From the NCBI RefSeq assembly GCF_000233715.2, contig NC_021184.1, forward strand, positions 4,460,001-4,524,000: a stretch of DNA of 64,000 nt, given 5' to 3'. The stretch's first letter is position 1. Each line of letters starts with the position of its first letter. Shown here one piece after another: positions 7,581 to 15,976 of this stretch. The notes beneath the pieces are model-generated. The model was not told where the DNA came from. It was given only the letters and a program-made list of their open reading frames with translations, and ran no database searches. The position numbers were made by a program, and so were the translations under genes. Source of the DNA: Desulfoscipio gibsoniae DSM 7213. Its GTDB lineage: Bacteria > Bacillota > Desulfotomaculia > Desulfotomaculales > Desulfallaceae.

Positions 7581-10317
7581 TAACAAAATTAAAGTAACAT
7601 TCAACAAGGCTGTTGAAGATACTACAAAAGCAACCTTCGCAGTAAAACGTGGTACGGTTACTGAAGAAGTAGCAGTAACTTGGAACGAAGCAAAAACAGA
7701 AGCAACCTTAACAAAAACAGGAAATTTTACTCCAGCTGAGTACACTGTGACTGTTGGTGGGGTTGTAGAAGCTACCAATACTGTCACAATTGCAGCAGAA
7801 GAAGTTAAGAGCGTAGTTATCAATACTACTCAGTTACAAAAATCAGCTACTGCTCCAGTGTCAATTGATTTCATCAACCAATATGGTGAGAAAGCAACTG
7901 TCGCTGCAAATGATACCAAATTGACTCTAACTGCTTACAACAAAACTGCTGGCGTTGCATTAGCTCAAGTCCCTGCTAAATTCCAATTTAATGCGGCTGC
8001 AGCTACTCTTAAAGATGAAGTTGTAATTACGGTAATGTACAAAGGTATTACCCAAACAGCTACAGCCATTGTTGTGAATGCTGCTACTGTTGGAAATGTA
8101 ACATTGGGAGAAGCCGTGTTACCAACTGGTAAGACAATGTTCACACCGACAGGAACTAAAGATGTTGAATTAGCTTATACAGCTACTAATACACTTGGTG
8201 AGGCTTATAAACTAACAGCCGCTGACAAAACAAGTGGAGCTGTACAATTCTTAAGTTCAGACAACACGATCTTAAACCCAGCGGATATCTCAATCGATAC
8301 TAACAATAAAATTAAAATCGCTAAATTTGGTAAAGCTGGTACTGTTACATTGACAGCACTTACACCAGCTACCGGTGCATCAACTACAACTACTGTCGTA
8401 GTAAATGAAGATGCTGGCGCAGCATACGGATTAACTTTAGAAAAAGCTGCAGCAGACTTCCCAGCTGGTTCCATAACGCCATTCTATGTAACACAAACTG
8501 TGGTTGATAAGTATGGTACTGCTATTGCACAGAAAGACTTAAAAACAGCAGATTATACCGTCTCAACAAATAACAGTTCAGTTGCTACTGCAGCATTTGA
8601 AATTACACCAGGTACTGACTATGGTAAAATCAAAATCACTCCAGCCGCTGCAGCTGTCAAAGGTAACTCAGCAACGATTACTGTAACTGTCAATGCTACT
8701 GGTAATCAGGCAACATTATTAGTGACTGCTAGTGATGCAGCTGTACCATCAAGTGTTGACACCAAAAAGAATACAACCGTTTCAACTAACATGTTAACTG
8801 GTGCAACACAAACATTGAGTTTTGATGTAAAAGACCAATACTCCACAACCTACACAGCAGGCGTAGCAGGATATACTGTTGAGTACACAACCAGTGATTC
8901 TAGTGTTATTGCAATCACTTCTAACGAAACTGCAAAAGATGCTATAAATACAGCTGCAGTTGATGTGAAAGCACTGAAAGCTGGTTCTGCTACCATTAAG
9001 GCTACATTGAAAAAAGATAGCGTAGCAGTTGCTGAAAAGGCTTACACGATCACAGCTATAGCAAATAGCTCTGCCGGACTTACTTACAGTGTAGAAGCGC
9101 CAACTCCTGCATATAAAGGATTACTTTCTAAGGATATCGTTGGCGAAACACTTGGTGATGCTGGTGCCGCAACCTTAACAACAAACGCTGATAAAGAGCG
9201 TGCTATTAAATCTGGTTATGCAGCAGAAGTTGCTCTGTATGCAACAGATGCAAATGGCGTAAAAACCTTAGTTCCATCTAGCGCCTTAGTCGGAGGAGCC
9301 CCAACTATTACTCAAGCACAAAAAGCGGATGGAACAGGTGCTGCGACTGTTCAGGTAGCTGTATTTGAATATAATAATAAATACTACGTATATACCTCAA
9401 CAGCAGCCGCTGCAACTGACTTTGAAGTTACTGTAAATGGTACTAAAGTTACACAAGATGTAAAAGCAAAACTAGAGTTTACAATCAACGCAGATGATAC
9501 TATCAAAACTATTTCACAAGATGTCACAATTTCAAAAGATGCTTTAAAAGCACAATCCATCGAATTTAAATCAGCTGCACCTGGAACAACCACTGCAACT
9601 GATGTAACAGCAATCACTGTAGCTGACTACGCTGCATATACGACTGCGCTAACTACAAAGGCTTATGTATGGGTAAAAGACCAATTTGGTGGCTACTCAT
9701 TATCTGATACAGGTACTGAAGCTTCTGCCTTCTTATCTGTCGTAGACTTAACAGATGTAACAGGCGCAAGTAACGACACAGTAGTTATTGGTGGGGCAGC
9801 TGCTGCACAAGATGGTGTAATTACTATTACTGATACCGGTAGTAATACTGTAATCAATAAAAATGGCGGTGTAGTACGTATTATTGCTAAGACTGGAGCT
9901 TTAACAGACTTTATCAACTTAACAATTGGGAAAGAGAACGTAAAACCAACACTTGACTCAGTAGTATTAGCAAACGGTAGTGGAACTGCAGCAACATTGG
10001 ACGTTAATGACACTATTACATTAACATTCAGTGAAGCAATGACAACTACTGGAAATGCAACTTTTGCTATGACAAACGGTGTTGTAACCTTACTTGATAC
10101 CACTACATTAACATTTGGTACAGTAGGTGTTAATGCTGGAACTGGAACGGTTGCATGGAGCGCAGATGGTAAAGTCGCTACATTGACTTTCACTGCTGTA
10201 ACAGATGCAACAACCGCTCCATCAGGTGCTGTTACTCCTGGAGCAGTTGTGTTAAAGGATGCTAATGGCAACCTAACTGCAACAACAGCTAGTGCTGCCG
10301 CAACAGGCACATTCTAG
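7522..10317 (+). CDS. S-layer-like Ig-repeat cassette A, no credible start or signal peptide
   Basis: A long open frame rich in Thr, Ala and Val with SbsC/Big-type Ig-like repeats. It begins near SAINANKIKVTFNKAV, the typical entry of S-layer surface domains, followed by further beta repeats (INQYGEKATV, VKDQYSTTYTAG, FSEAMTTTGNATF). There is no signal peptide, SLH domain or stalk domain. The ATG at 7522 lies in a leader that is out of frame in the second copy and has no ribosome site, so translation from it is doubtful. The frame is intact over 2.7 kb, arguing against simple decay. It is best read as the 3' part of an S-layer gene or a silent cassette. A terminator follows at 10407. Confidence 0.75.
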   Translation: MRVCGVFNIHETRGFSAINANKIKVTFNKAVEDTTKATFAVKRGTVTEEVAVTWNEAKTEATLTKTGNFTPAEYTVTVGGVVEATNTVTIAAEEVKSVVINTTQLQKSATAPVSIDFINQYGEKATVAANDTKLTLTAYNKTAGVALAQVPAKFQFNAAAATLKDEVVITVMYKGITQTATAIVVNAATVGNVTLGEAVLPTGKTMFTPTGTKDVELAYTATNTLGEAYKLTAADKTSGAVQFLSSDNTILNPADISIDTNNKIKIAKFGKAGTVTLTALTPATGASTTTTVVVNEDAGAAYGLTLEKAAADFPAGSITPFYVTQTVVDKYGTAIAQKDLKTADYTVSTNNSSVATAAFEITPGTDYGKIKITPAAAAVKGNSATITVTVNATGNQATLLVTASDAAVPSSVDTKKNTTVSTNMLTGATQTLSFDVKDQYSTTYTAGVAGYTVEYTTSDSSVIAITSNETAKDAINTAAVDVKALKAGSATIKATLKKDSVAVAEKAYTITAIANSSAGLTYSVEAPTPAYKGLLSKDIVGETLGDAGAATLTTNADKERAIKSGYAAEVALYATDANGVKTLVPSSALVGGAPTITQAQKADGTGAATVQVAVFEYNNKYYVYTSTAAAATDFEVTVNGTKVTQDVKAKLEFTINADDTIKTISQDVTISKDALKAQSIEFKSAAPGTTTATDVTAITVADYAAYTTALTTKAYVWVKDQFGGYSLSDTGTEASAFLSVVDLTDVTGASNDTVVIGGAAAAQDGVITITDTGSNTVINKNGGVVRIIAKTGALTDFINLTIGKENVKPTLDSVVLANGSGTAATLDVNDTITLTFSEAMTTTGNATFAMTNGVVTLLDTTTLTFGTVGVNAGTGTVAWSADGKVATLTFTAVTDATTAPSGAVTPGAVVLKDANGNLTATTASAAATGTF

Positions 10318-10374
10318 GCTCAAGGAAATTCAATGCTCTAGAAAACACAATCTGATGGTTCTTTTGTTGAAAAC

Positions 10375-10577
10375 CGTCCAGTGCACTAACTAAACCAGAA
10401 CAAAAAAAGCCCGGGTGGTCCCAAAGCGGATCGCCCGGTCTTTTGTTTATTGGGTTCGCTTGGCATAAGGCAAAGGGGCTGGCGTGGCCCAAGTGGAATA
10501 TTAGTGGGCTTGGCTAGTGAATAAAGCTAGCCCGGCGGGTTGGCCTGATAGGGGTTATCTGGGTACCTGGTTGGCCG
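10375..10577 (+). repeat. Duplicated noncoding block, copy 1
   Basis: Shares order and sequence with 10755-10957: GCACTAACTAA, a conserved-loop terminator, a purine-rich spacer, then GGCCTGAT.GGGGTTATCTGG.TACCTGGTTGGC. The copies have diverged substantially, so the duplication is old. No coding potential is convincing despite several short open frames. Confidence 0.6.
10407..10450 (+). terminator. Terminator of cassette A, conserved-loop type
   Basis: GCCCGGG...CCCGG hairpin with loop TGGTCCCAAAGCGGATCG and a T-rich tail, 90 nt after the cassette stop. The loop is conserved in four other copies in the window. Confidence 0.75.
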
Positions 10578-10639
10578 GGAACATAGAATGGCCGCGAGTT
10601 TTGCCCAGTTTGTGCAGGAATATAAATAATACTGATTAC

Positions 10640-10745
10640 ACGGCAAACCAGGGGGACGGTTCCTGCGGTTTGCGAGAACACAAGTGCTCGGGACAAACCA
10701 GAGGGACGGTTCTGGAAAAACACAAGGGGACGGTTCTGTTGTGCA
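10640..10745 (+). repeat. GGGACGGTTC repeat cluster
   Basis: Three copies of G(A/G)GGGACGGTTC-like sequence lie at about 10652, 10702 and 10727. The first sits between GGCAAACC and GGTTTGC arms. A TGCTCGGG fragment, like the right-end repeats, is at 10685. Such GGGGACGGTTC repeats are common in Desulfotomaculum-type genomes; their function is unknown. Confidence 0.6.
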
Positions 10746-10754
10746 GTAGATAAC

Positions 10755-10957
10755 CGTCCGGCGCACTAACTAACCAAACAACCAAACAGCCCGGGAGGTC
10801 CTACACGGATCGCCCGGCTGTTTTTTATTGGGCGGGGTGCGCAGGAACGCTGGGTATAAAGGAAAGAGGCCAGCGTGGGGTTGAGGAGGGCGAGATTGGT
10901 AGGCAGCCCGGCAGGTAGGCCTGATTGGGGTTATCTGGCTACCTGGTTGGCTAGTAA
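10755..10957 (+). repeat. Duplicated noncoding block, copy 2
   Basis: Second copy of the block at 10375-10577, containing its own conserved-loop terminator at 10786-10827 and the same TTATCTGG.TACCTGGTTGGC ending. Confidence 0.6.
10786..10830 (+). terminator. Conserved-loop terminator
   Basis: ACAGCCCGGG...CCCGGCTGT hairpin with loop AGGTCCTACACGGATCG, then six T residues. No gene ends immediately before it, so it belongs to the duplicated noncoding block. Confidence 0.65.
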
Positions 10958-10980
10958 ATGCGGGGGATAGTTGAGCATGA

Positions 10981-11020
10981 AAAAACACCTTACAGGTAGA
11001 AATACTTGTAGGGTGTTTTT
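10981..11020 (-). terminator. Bidirectional terminator of the ABC-3C operon
   Basis: AAAAAACACCTTACA and TGTAGGGTGTTTTTT form a hairpin with A and T runs on both sides. It lies immediately past the last gene of the leftward operon. Confidence 0.75.
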
Positions 11021-11022
11021 TT

Positions 11023-11223
11023 TTATTTCTCCAGGCTAGTTTTATCGGCAGCTCCGCCGGAACGTATCCACTCATCCACTTCGGAAATCTTAAATTTCCA
11101 AAGCCGTCCAACCTTGTGCGCTGGCATGTTACGGTGGTTAATCCACTGAAGTATAGTTTCCCGGCTCACATCAAGATAGTCAGTTATAGTGGCCATTGAT
11201 GACCATTTTTCTATGTTGTCCAT
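11023..11223 (-). CDS. Excisionase-like helix-turn-helix DNA-binding protein
   Basis: A 66-residue protein with a MerR/excisionase-type HTH: ATITDYLDVSRETILQWIN, then MPAHKVGRLWKFKISEVDEW, the standard family signature. The start at 11223 (MDNIEKW) is chosen because TGGAGG sits 8 nt upstream. A longer frame back to 11277 would overlap the ATPase gene and lacks a ribosome site. It is the last gene of the ABC-3C operon, 19 nt after the ATPase stop. It could regulate the operon or serve as an excisionase; helix-turn-helix partners next to defence ATPases are usually regulators. Confidence 0.8.
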   Translation of the reverse strand: MDNIEKWSSMATITDYLDVSRETILQWINHRNMPAHKVGRLWKFKISEVDEWIRSGGAADKTSLEK

Positions 11224-11242
11224 TGTTAAATCCTCCAGATTA

Positions 11243-13018
11243 TCAGCGCACACCATGTAAGAATCCATAGCGGCCATGTTCTGTGTCCTTTGTAAAAGTG
11301 ATTAGGTTGGCACCGGTATAATCCAAATCCGGGGGTTCGTTTTCAACAATAATAACTTGACCTTTATGCTGGTTATCAAGCAGATATTGGAATAGGCCTG
11401 CTTTCATACTATCCGGTGCGCTCTCATCCCCTCGTTCCTTTAATGAGAGGATAGGTGAATCCACAACCAATAGTCCCGGCGCATATTTCCCCTGCTCCAC
11501 CAAATATTCCATGAGTGTGACTGCAAGTACAGTATTTAAGAACGCCCGATACCCTTTACCAAAACTTTCCTTTGGTTTTCCGTTTACAACCACATCAAAT
11601 TCCCTAGGGTCAAAAAATGCAGATCCAAATCCCTCGTACATACACAAATCCAAAATATCGTTTAGGCGTTCATCTAGCGTGCCTAAAATATTGCTGCTGA
11701 ACTGGTTCTTTATTTTAAATTCTAACTGTGATTCATCCTCCATTTGTACGTTGAATAGCTCAGTCTTTATGTTAGTTTCAAATTTGTCAATAACAGTTGT
11801 TTCATTTTGGATTTCGATGGCCCGGCGATATTCAGCCAATGTTTTCTTAAGTGCTGCCACCTTGGGCTTTAGTTCACTGTTGAGTAAATCTTCGATCCCC
11901 CATCTTTCATGATTCAAATCTGCAAGCCTTGCCTCAAGAGCAGAGCGCTCTTTGACGATGTCTTCATTGGCCTCCTTAAGATCGGAAAGTTGCAGCTGTA
12001 TTCTATGCAGTTCCGCATGTGATGCCTCGATGTAACCCTTCTCAATCTCCACGGGAACATTGCTTTCGCAGAACGGGCATTTTGACACTTCCTTGACATT
12101 CCCCCTGTTTAACTCCCCTTCAACAATAAAGGCTAAACGTTTTACATCTGCGGCATACTGGCTCCCCAGGGCCTGGTACCGGTTGTAAAGGGTATTGCAC
12201 TCCGCCAATTGTGCATTTACCGAAAATATTTCTTTCAACAACTGTTTATTGTGCTCAATGGCCCTGGCGATGGCTTTTTCGGTTTCAGCAATATCATCAA
12301 GTACTGTTTCAACCTTGGCTTGAAGATCCAAAGCACCGTAAGGAATATTTCCCAGCTCTTCTTTTCGGTCGGCAAAGGTTATTAGCTGTTTATGCATATA
12401 ATCAACCAATGCTTTTCTTCGGGCCTCCGATATTTCCTTTTTCTCAAGGGGTTCTTCCTCGGCAAAATCTATTCCTGTGATCAGAAAGAATAATGCACTG
12501 AGTGCTGCTGTTGCGGAGGTATTCTGTCTCGGAAGAATAATGGACCGCTCCTGTAAAACACTTGTTTCCTTGATAAGGAACATGTGTGAAAATGTTCTCC
12601 AGGTAAGCCTTTGTTTCTCAAATCTTGAGTTTTTTATAATATCGTGTTCTTCCTCTATTCCAATTAGTTGGAGCCACAAATCACTGATATTATTCTTTTT
12701 ACCGCTGGTTTTATAGGTACCAGACATAATATCATAGGCGTCACTATGCACTTCAATTCTATTGGTATCTAGTTGGCGGCTTAATGTAACTTTACGACCT
12801 TCAGTTGCGATAATAAGTTTTATCCGGTCATACCCGGCGGTTCTATCAAAACGAATTCTATCGCTGCCAAACAAATAGTCCAGGCATTCTAAGACATAAC
12901 TTTTACCGGTATCAGATGGCCCGCAAATAATATTAAGACCCCGCTCAAACTCCAGGATGGAAGGTTCCTTGCCGCTGCCCATCACGATTAATTTTTCAAT
13001 ATGGAACTTAGACATCAT
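11243..13018 (-). CDS. ABC-3C system SMC/Rad50-like ATPase (DUF3732 type)
   Basis: The 591-residue protein has an N-terminal ABC ATPase half with Walker A GPSDTGKSYVLE near residue 34. A long coiled-coil insertion carries a Rad50-like zinc-hook motif (CPFC near residue 318). The C-terminal half has SFGKGYRAFLNTVLAV and Walker B LLVVDSP. This is the arrangement of DUF3732 ATPases in ABC-three-component systems, predicted to sense and respond to foreign DNA or other invasion signals. It overlaps the middle component by 11 nt and is translationally coupled to it. Start MM at 13018/13015 follows GGGGTG. ATP-driven conformational control of a toxic partner is inferred from the family. Confidence 0.85.
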   Translation of the reverse strand: MMSKFHIEKLIVMGSGKEPSILEFERGLNIICGPSDTGKSYVLECLDYLFGSDRIRFDRTAGYDRIKLIIATEGRKVTLSRQLDTNRIEVHSDAYDIMSGTYKTSGKKNNISDLWLQLIGIEEEHDIIKNSRFEKQRLTWRTFSHMFLIKETSVLQERSIILPRQNTSATAALSALFFLITGIDFAEEEPLEKKEISEARRKALVDYMHKQLITFADRKEELGNIPYGALDLQAKVETVLDDIAETEKAIARAIEHNKQLLKEIFSVNAQLAECNTLYNRYQALGSQYAADVKRLAFIVEGELNRGNVKEVSKCPFCESNVPVEIEKGYIEASHAELHRIQLQLSDLKEANEDIVKERSALEARLADLNHERWGIEDLLNSELKPKVAALKKTLAEYRRAIEIQNETTVIDKFETNIKTELFNVQMEDESQLEFKIKNQFSSNILGTLDERLNDILDLCMYEGFGSAFFDPREFDVVVNGKPKESFGKGYRAFLNTVLAVTLMEYLVEQGKYAPGLLVVDSPILSLKERGDESAPDSMKAGLFQYLLDNQHKGQVIIVENEPPDLDYTGANLITFTKDTEHGRYGFLHGVR

Positions 13019-13463
13019 TCACACCCCTTTGCAGCCAGGTAAATGCGTTACGGTTAATCATTTCAAAAATTTGCCGCTCCGATTTTTGTGCTATGTAGCC
13101 CTGTGTTCGTTTAGCAAGATAGCGGTATGTTTCAGCATAATGATTTGTAAACCGTGAACAATAATCCTTTCCTTTTTGATTTATCGAATATAAAAAACCC
13201 CTTTGTGAAGACGCTACATCAATTAGGCCGGTTAGGACAAGTTGTTTAACAGCTTTTTTAACTAGTTCACGGCGGAGCGGGAATTCACTGTATTTGAAGG
13301 CACTGTCCCCATGAAGATCGTTATCTGATATTTCAAAATCCTTACCATAGACCGTTATAAAATCAGCTGCGGCTATCATATCAGCTGTCTGGATTAAGCC
13401 GGTTTCTAACATTAATAAAACACGCAGTGAGATCTCAAATGGGGTGTTAAATATATTATTCAT
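13008..13463 (-). CDS. ABC-three-component system middle component
   Basis: A 151-residue protein resembling ABC-3C middle component 2: FNTPFEISLRVLLMLE at the N-terminus, ITVYGKDF in the middle, then REL...AVKQLVLTGLID winged-helix-like features and LAKRTQGYIAQ near the end. It overlaps the upstream gene by 8 nt and the ATPase by 11 nt, so the three are translated as a unit. In ABC-3C systems the middle component links the ATPase to the third, effector-bearing component. The assignment rests on sequence pattern and gene order. Confidence 0.8.
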   Translation of the reverse strand: MNNIFNTPFEISLRVLLMLETGLIQTADMIAAADFITVYGKDFEISDNDLHGDSAFKYSEFPLRRELVKKAVKQLVLTGLIDVASSQRGFLYSINQKGKDYCSRFTNHYAETYRYLAKRTQGYIAQKSERQIFEMINRNAFTWLQRGVNDV

Positions 13464-14466
13464 TCCTTAACACCCACCCTTCAATCTCGCCATCGTTTAC
13501 CAGAATGTGGCAGACCCCTTTTTTCTCACTGGCTCCGACCCATTTTAGCGGCTCACATAGCCAGCATTTGTTAACCTGGATAACAGCTGCATGAGCCATT
13601 ACACCATTCATCCGGGCAAAACCGTGTTTAAAATCATTATAGTAAATATCAATAATGCCATTGTATGTCTCTTCTTTTAAGGTTTCAAATTGATCTGGTT
13701 CCGTCATACCAAAAATATCCCTTGCATCTCTCCTTACGGTTTCAGCGGCATAGTAATCTTTTCTTCGCCGTTCAAAATCTTTTTTATATCTGGGATATCG
13801 GTCAAGTAATTCTTTTGACAAATCAGTTAATTTCTCGGCTTCTGCATAGGCTGCCAACAATTTTGTGACATAGGTCAACTCATGTTTTTGAATTTCTTCC
13901 GGTGGTGTTAGGGGAGGAGGGCGTAAACCATGGGATTTACTCAATATGGCCTTTAGTGCCTTTACTTCATCCACAATGGTTGGAATTCCGCCATTTGTTT
14001 GCTTGTCCCCCGTTAGTTTATTAGGCTTCTTTATTGCATACAGAAAAACCTCGGAAAGAAATCTAGCTAATTTTTCTCCCTCCGCAAGGGCCAAGAAATC
14101 TTTCTTTTTATTTTGTGGAATCTTAGTGTCCTGGGAGATAAGTTTAGTAAGTTCATGCACCAGATCAGAGGTTAAATCAGGTGTAATGGCAGGTATGACC
14201 ACGTCTTCAAAGTAATCGTGGGCGGCGTCAATGATTAATTTGGAGCTAGCCGCTTTTTTAATTTTATTATGTACTTGAGCATTAAGCCCTAATAACTGAT
14301 TGGCGATTTTAGCCGTAACCACATATGGTTCACCTATTTGATTTGTGATAACAACATTATCAAGAATTAGGCCCAGCAGGAGCTCCGTTACCTCCACTTG
14401 GCTGTCAGAACCTTTGATTACCTTTTGAACAGCTCTAGCGTATGTACCAAAACACAGCCCGACCAC
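13456..14466 (-). CDS. ABC-three-component system third component (effector/CTD protein)
   Basis: A 336-residue protein, first gene of the operon. The mainly helical body (REL-like charged segments, DRYPRYKKDFERRRKDYYA) ends with a compact domain, MAHAAVIQVNKCWLCEPLKW, containing a C-x-x-C, followed by VGASEKKGVCHILVNDGEI; this is the pattern of ABC-3C C-terminal-domain proteins. The N-terminal region should carry the effector but I do not recognise a catalytic motif. The GTG start at 14466 has AAGGGGG 7-8 nt upstream. The gene order (third component, middle component, ATPase) supports the call. Confidence 0.75.
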   Translation of the reverse strand: MVGLCFGTYARAVQKVIKGSDSQVEVTELLLGLILDNVVITNQIGEPYVVTAKIANQLLGLNAQVHNKIKKAASSKLIIDAAHDYFEDVVIPAITPDLTSDLVHELTKLISQDTKIPQNKKKDFLALAEGEKLARFLSEVFLYAIKKPNKLTGDKQTNGGIPTIVDEVKALKAILSKSHGLRPPPLTPPEEIQKHELTYVTKLLAAYAEAEKLTDLSKELLDRYPRYKKDFERRRKDYYAAETVRRDARDIFGMTEPDQFETLKEETYNGIIDIYYNDFKHGFARMNGVMAHAAVIQVNKCWLCEPLKWVGASEKKGVCHILVNDGEIEGWVLRNE

Positions 14467-14495
14467 TAGGATTCCCCCTTCCCGCAGAATTCAAG

Positions 14496-14528
14496 GGTCA
14501 AAAAAGGGTCAAAAACAGGTCAAACTGA
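14496..14528. promoter_or_regulatory. Three tandem 11-bp repeats upstream of the ABC-3C operon
   Basis: GGTCAAAAAAG, GGTCAAAAACA and GGTCAAACTGA follow at exact 11-nt spacing, one helical turn. They lie 30 nt before the operon start and carry TTGACC on the coding strand. Probable operator or promoter region, perhaps for the operon's own HTH protein. Confidence 0.5.
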
Positions 14529-14819
14529 GGGTAAATATTTTTAGGTCACAACCTGTTATCATTTTATTAATAAGTGTTGTTGAAAGAGGATGTTTCTACT
14601 TGGTTGATTGTTGTATGTGGGCATGGATGAAGGTGCCTCAAAAAAAAACTCCGAAAACAACCAGTTGATTCTGCCAGATATTAAAAATATTATATCACCC
14701 TATTTTGGGTGTTACAACATTATTAACCATAATTCGAAACAATCTTATCCAGTGCAACTTAAACAATCACAAATACACTTAAATACTTGATGGATGAAAT
14801 TATAGAAAGGAAGGTGTTT

Positions 14820-15086
14820 ATGAATAAAAAACTGATTAACATTGAATGCCCCACATGCGGCAATCCAATTGTATCAAAGTATGCCAATGGGGAAGTAACC
14901 GGCCTACTGTTGCATAAATGCAGCCGATGCAAGCGCTACTGGGATTTAAATTACACAACTGGAACAATTTCCTGGGTAGATGGGAAACCGGACAAAACCC
15001 CAGCCAAAAATTTTATAGTGGATTTATCAACGGGGAAAACCCGTCCAATGTATGATAAAGCTTTACTGAGACGAAAAGGAGCCTAA
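14820..15086 (+). CDS. Com-like zinc-finger protein
   Basis: An 88-residue protein with two C-x-x-C pairs (CPTCGNPIV and CSRCKRYWDL) in the spacing of Com-type zinc ribbons of phages. Com of phage Mu is a translational activator of mom. The C-terminal half (GKPDKTPAKNF) is basic. The ATG at 14820 with AGGAAGG upstream is preferred over an upstream in-frame ATG. It is the first rightward gene of the prophage region and has its own terminator. Its target is unknown. Confidence 0.65.
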   Translation: MNKKLINIECPTCGNPIVSKYANGEVTGLLLHKCSRCKRYWDLNYTTGTISWVDGKPDKTPAKNFIVDLSTGKTRPMYDKALLRRKGA

Positions 15087-15102
15087 CATAGAGCTACCTT
15101 AA

Positions 15103-15151
15103 GGACCAGATAGCTAATAATTAATTTTATTAGTTATCTGGCCTTTTTTTT
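15103..15151 (+). terminator. Terminator after the Com-like gene
   Basis: CCAGATAGCTAATAAT pairs with ATTAGTTATCTGG, followed by eight T residues. Confidence 0.85.
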
Positions 15152-15216
15152 GTCCATTACAAACTTAATAATGCTTTGCCAATTATAGCGAGTTAGGAAT
15201 CAAAGAATTACCTCAG

Positions 15217-15258
15217 ACCGCATAATTACTGATTTTTCGGTAATTATGCGGTTTTTTT
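15217..15258 (+). terminator. Second hairpin terminator
   Basis: ACCGCATAATTAC and GTAATTATGCGGT (13 bp, perfect) flank a 9-nt loop and are followed by seven T residues. It insulates the early phage operon from upstream transcription. Confidence 0.85.
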
Positions 15259-15311
15259 ATGCCCGTTTTTCGGACCCGCCCCATTGGGCCTTAAAAAAGG
15301 AGGAAATAAAC

Positions 15312-15857
15312 ATGATAAAAAAATTTCAAACCCAAGATGCTGAGATCACCATTGAAATCACTGAGCAAGGAAAAGCGATTTATGCAGTAGGTAAAAAAAA
15401 GACCACATTTGATTTAAGCAAATGTGAATCCTTTACTTACTGGTCAGTTATGGAAAGGGAAAAGTTTGTCGTCACGGAGGACATGCTCACCGGTGCAGAT
15501 GAGATTGAGCCCTGGGTGTGGCTTGTAATTAGCCGGGGAGAAGATCGGCTGGAATATAACAACGACCAGGCGGAAACCCGTAGCCATCAAAGTTATTCCA
15601 GCCAAAACGATAAAGCTAAAGATTTAGTTTCTGATGAGGATGCCCTCGAAGAAGTGCTGGCCAATTTGGGCAGGGAAGCCGTAAGAAAAGCTATTAGGTC
15701 GCTTGAACCCAAGCAGCAAGAGTTAATCTTTGACATATATTACCGGGGCCTTTCCAAGGCGGATGTAGCCAAACGTGATGGCGTTTCTAAAATGGCGATC
15801 ACCAACCGAATGAACAAGATCATTAATCGGTTGAAAAAATATTTAATAAATCTATAA
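15312..15857 (+). CDS. Phage sigma-70 region 4-like transcription regulator
   Basis: A 181-residue protein. The C-terminal 70 residues (LEPKQQELIFDIYYRGL, then KADVAKRDGVSKMAITNRMN) form a sigma-70 region 4 type HTH like those of phage ArpU/sigma-like regulators. The N-terminal half (EIEPWVWLVISRGED) resembles no family I can name. The ATG at 15312 follows AAAAAAGGAGG; an earlier in-frame ATG at 15246 lies inside the terminator hairpin and is rejected. It probably activates early or late phage transcription. Confidence 0.75.
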   Translation: MIKKFQTQDAEITIEITEQGKAIYAVGKKKTTFDLSKCESFTYWSVMEREKFVVTEDMLTGADEIEPWVWLVISRGEDRLEYNNDQAETRSHQSYSSQNDKAKDLVSDEDALEEVLANLGREAVRKAIRSLEPKQQELIFDIYYRGLSKADVAKRDGVSKMAITNRMNKIINRLKKYLINL

Positions 15858-15877
15858 ATTCGGGGGGGGTTTACTTT

Positions 15878-15976
15878 TTGCTCTACCATGACTTGTATAT
15901 AGAGGCCGTTAACAAAATTTATATTGCAAATCAAAACCGGCCTCTAATCATGGTAAAGGTAGGTGAAAAAAGTTGA
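15878..15976 (+). CDS. Short phage ORF, unknown
   Basis: A TTG start at 15878 follows a run of eight G. It opens a 32-residue frame (LLYHDLYIEAVNKIYIAN), whose TGA overlaps the TTG of the next gene (TTGA). The coupling supports translation. The same stretch has ACCATGA...TCATGGT and AGAGGCC...GGCCTCT arms, so it may instead be an RNA hairpin. Confidence 0.4.
   Translation: MLYHDLYIEAVNKIYIANQNRPLIMVKVGEKS

Noticed and set aside
9693-10310. Long minus-strand open frames inside both S-layer cassettes
   Set aside because: They mirror the codon bias of the real plus-strand frames (Val/Ala/Thr-rich shadow), have no ribosome sites, and no family motif.
7522-10317. Idea that the phage simply split one S-layer gene, with the 5' half left of the prophage
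   Set aside because: No S-layer N-terminal part lies at the left flank of the prophage (10.3-14.8 kb); repeats and the ABC-3C operon are there instead. It cannot be excluded with earlier rearrangement.
10640-10745. CRISPR array
   Set aside because: Repeats are few, irregularly spaced and of the common GGGACGGTTC type; no cas genes are in the window.
10514-11111. Short overlapping frames on both strands in the repeat block
   Set aside because: They overlap one another in several frames, are made of repeat DNA and terminators, and lack ribosome sites.
14608-14790. 60-residue frame before the Com-like gene
   Set aside because: No ribosome site, unusual composition (Asn/Ser/Gln rich), and no family. 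The region looks like an AT-rich intergenic promoter area.
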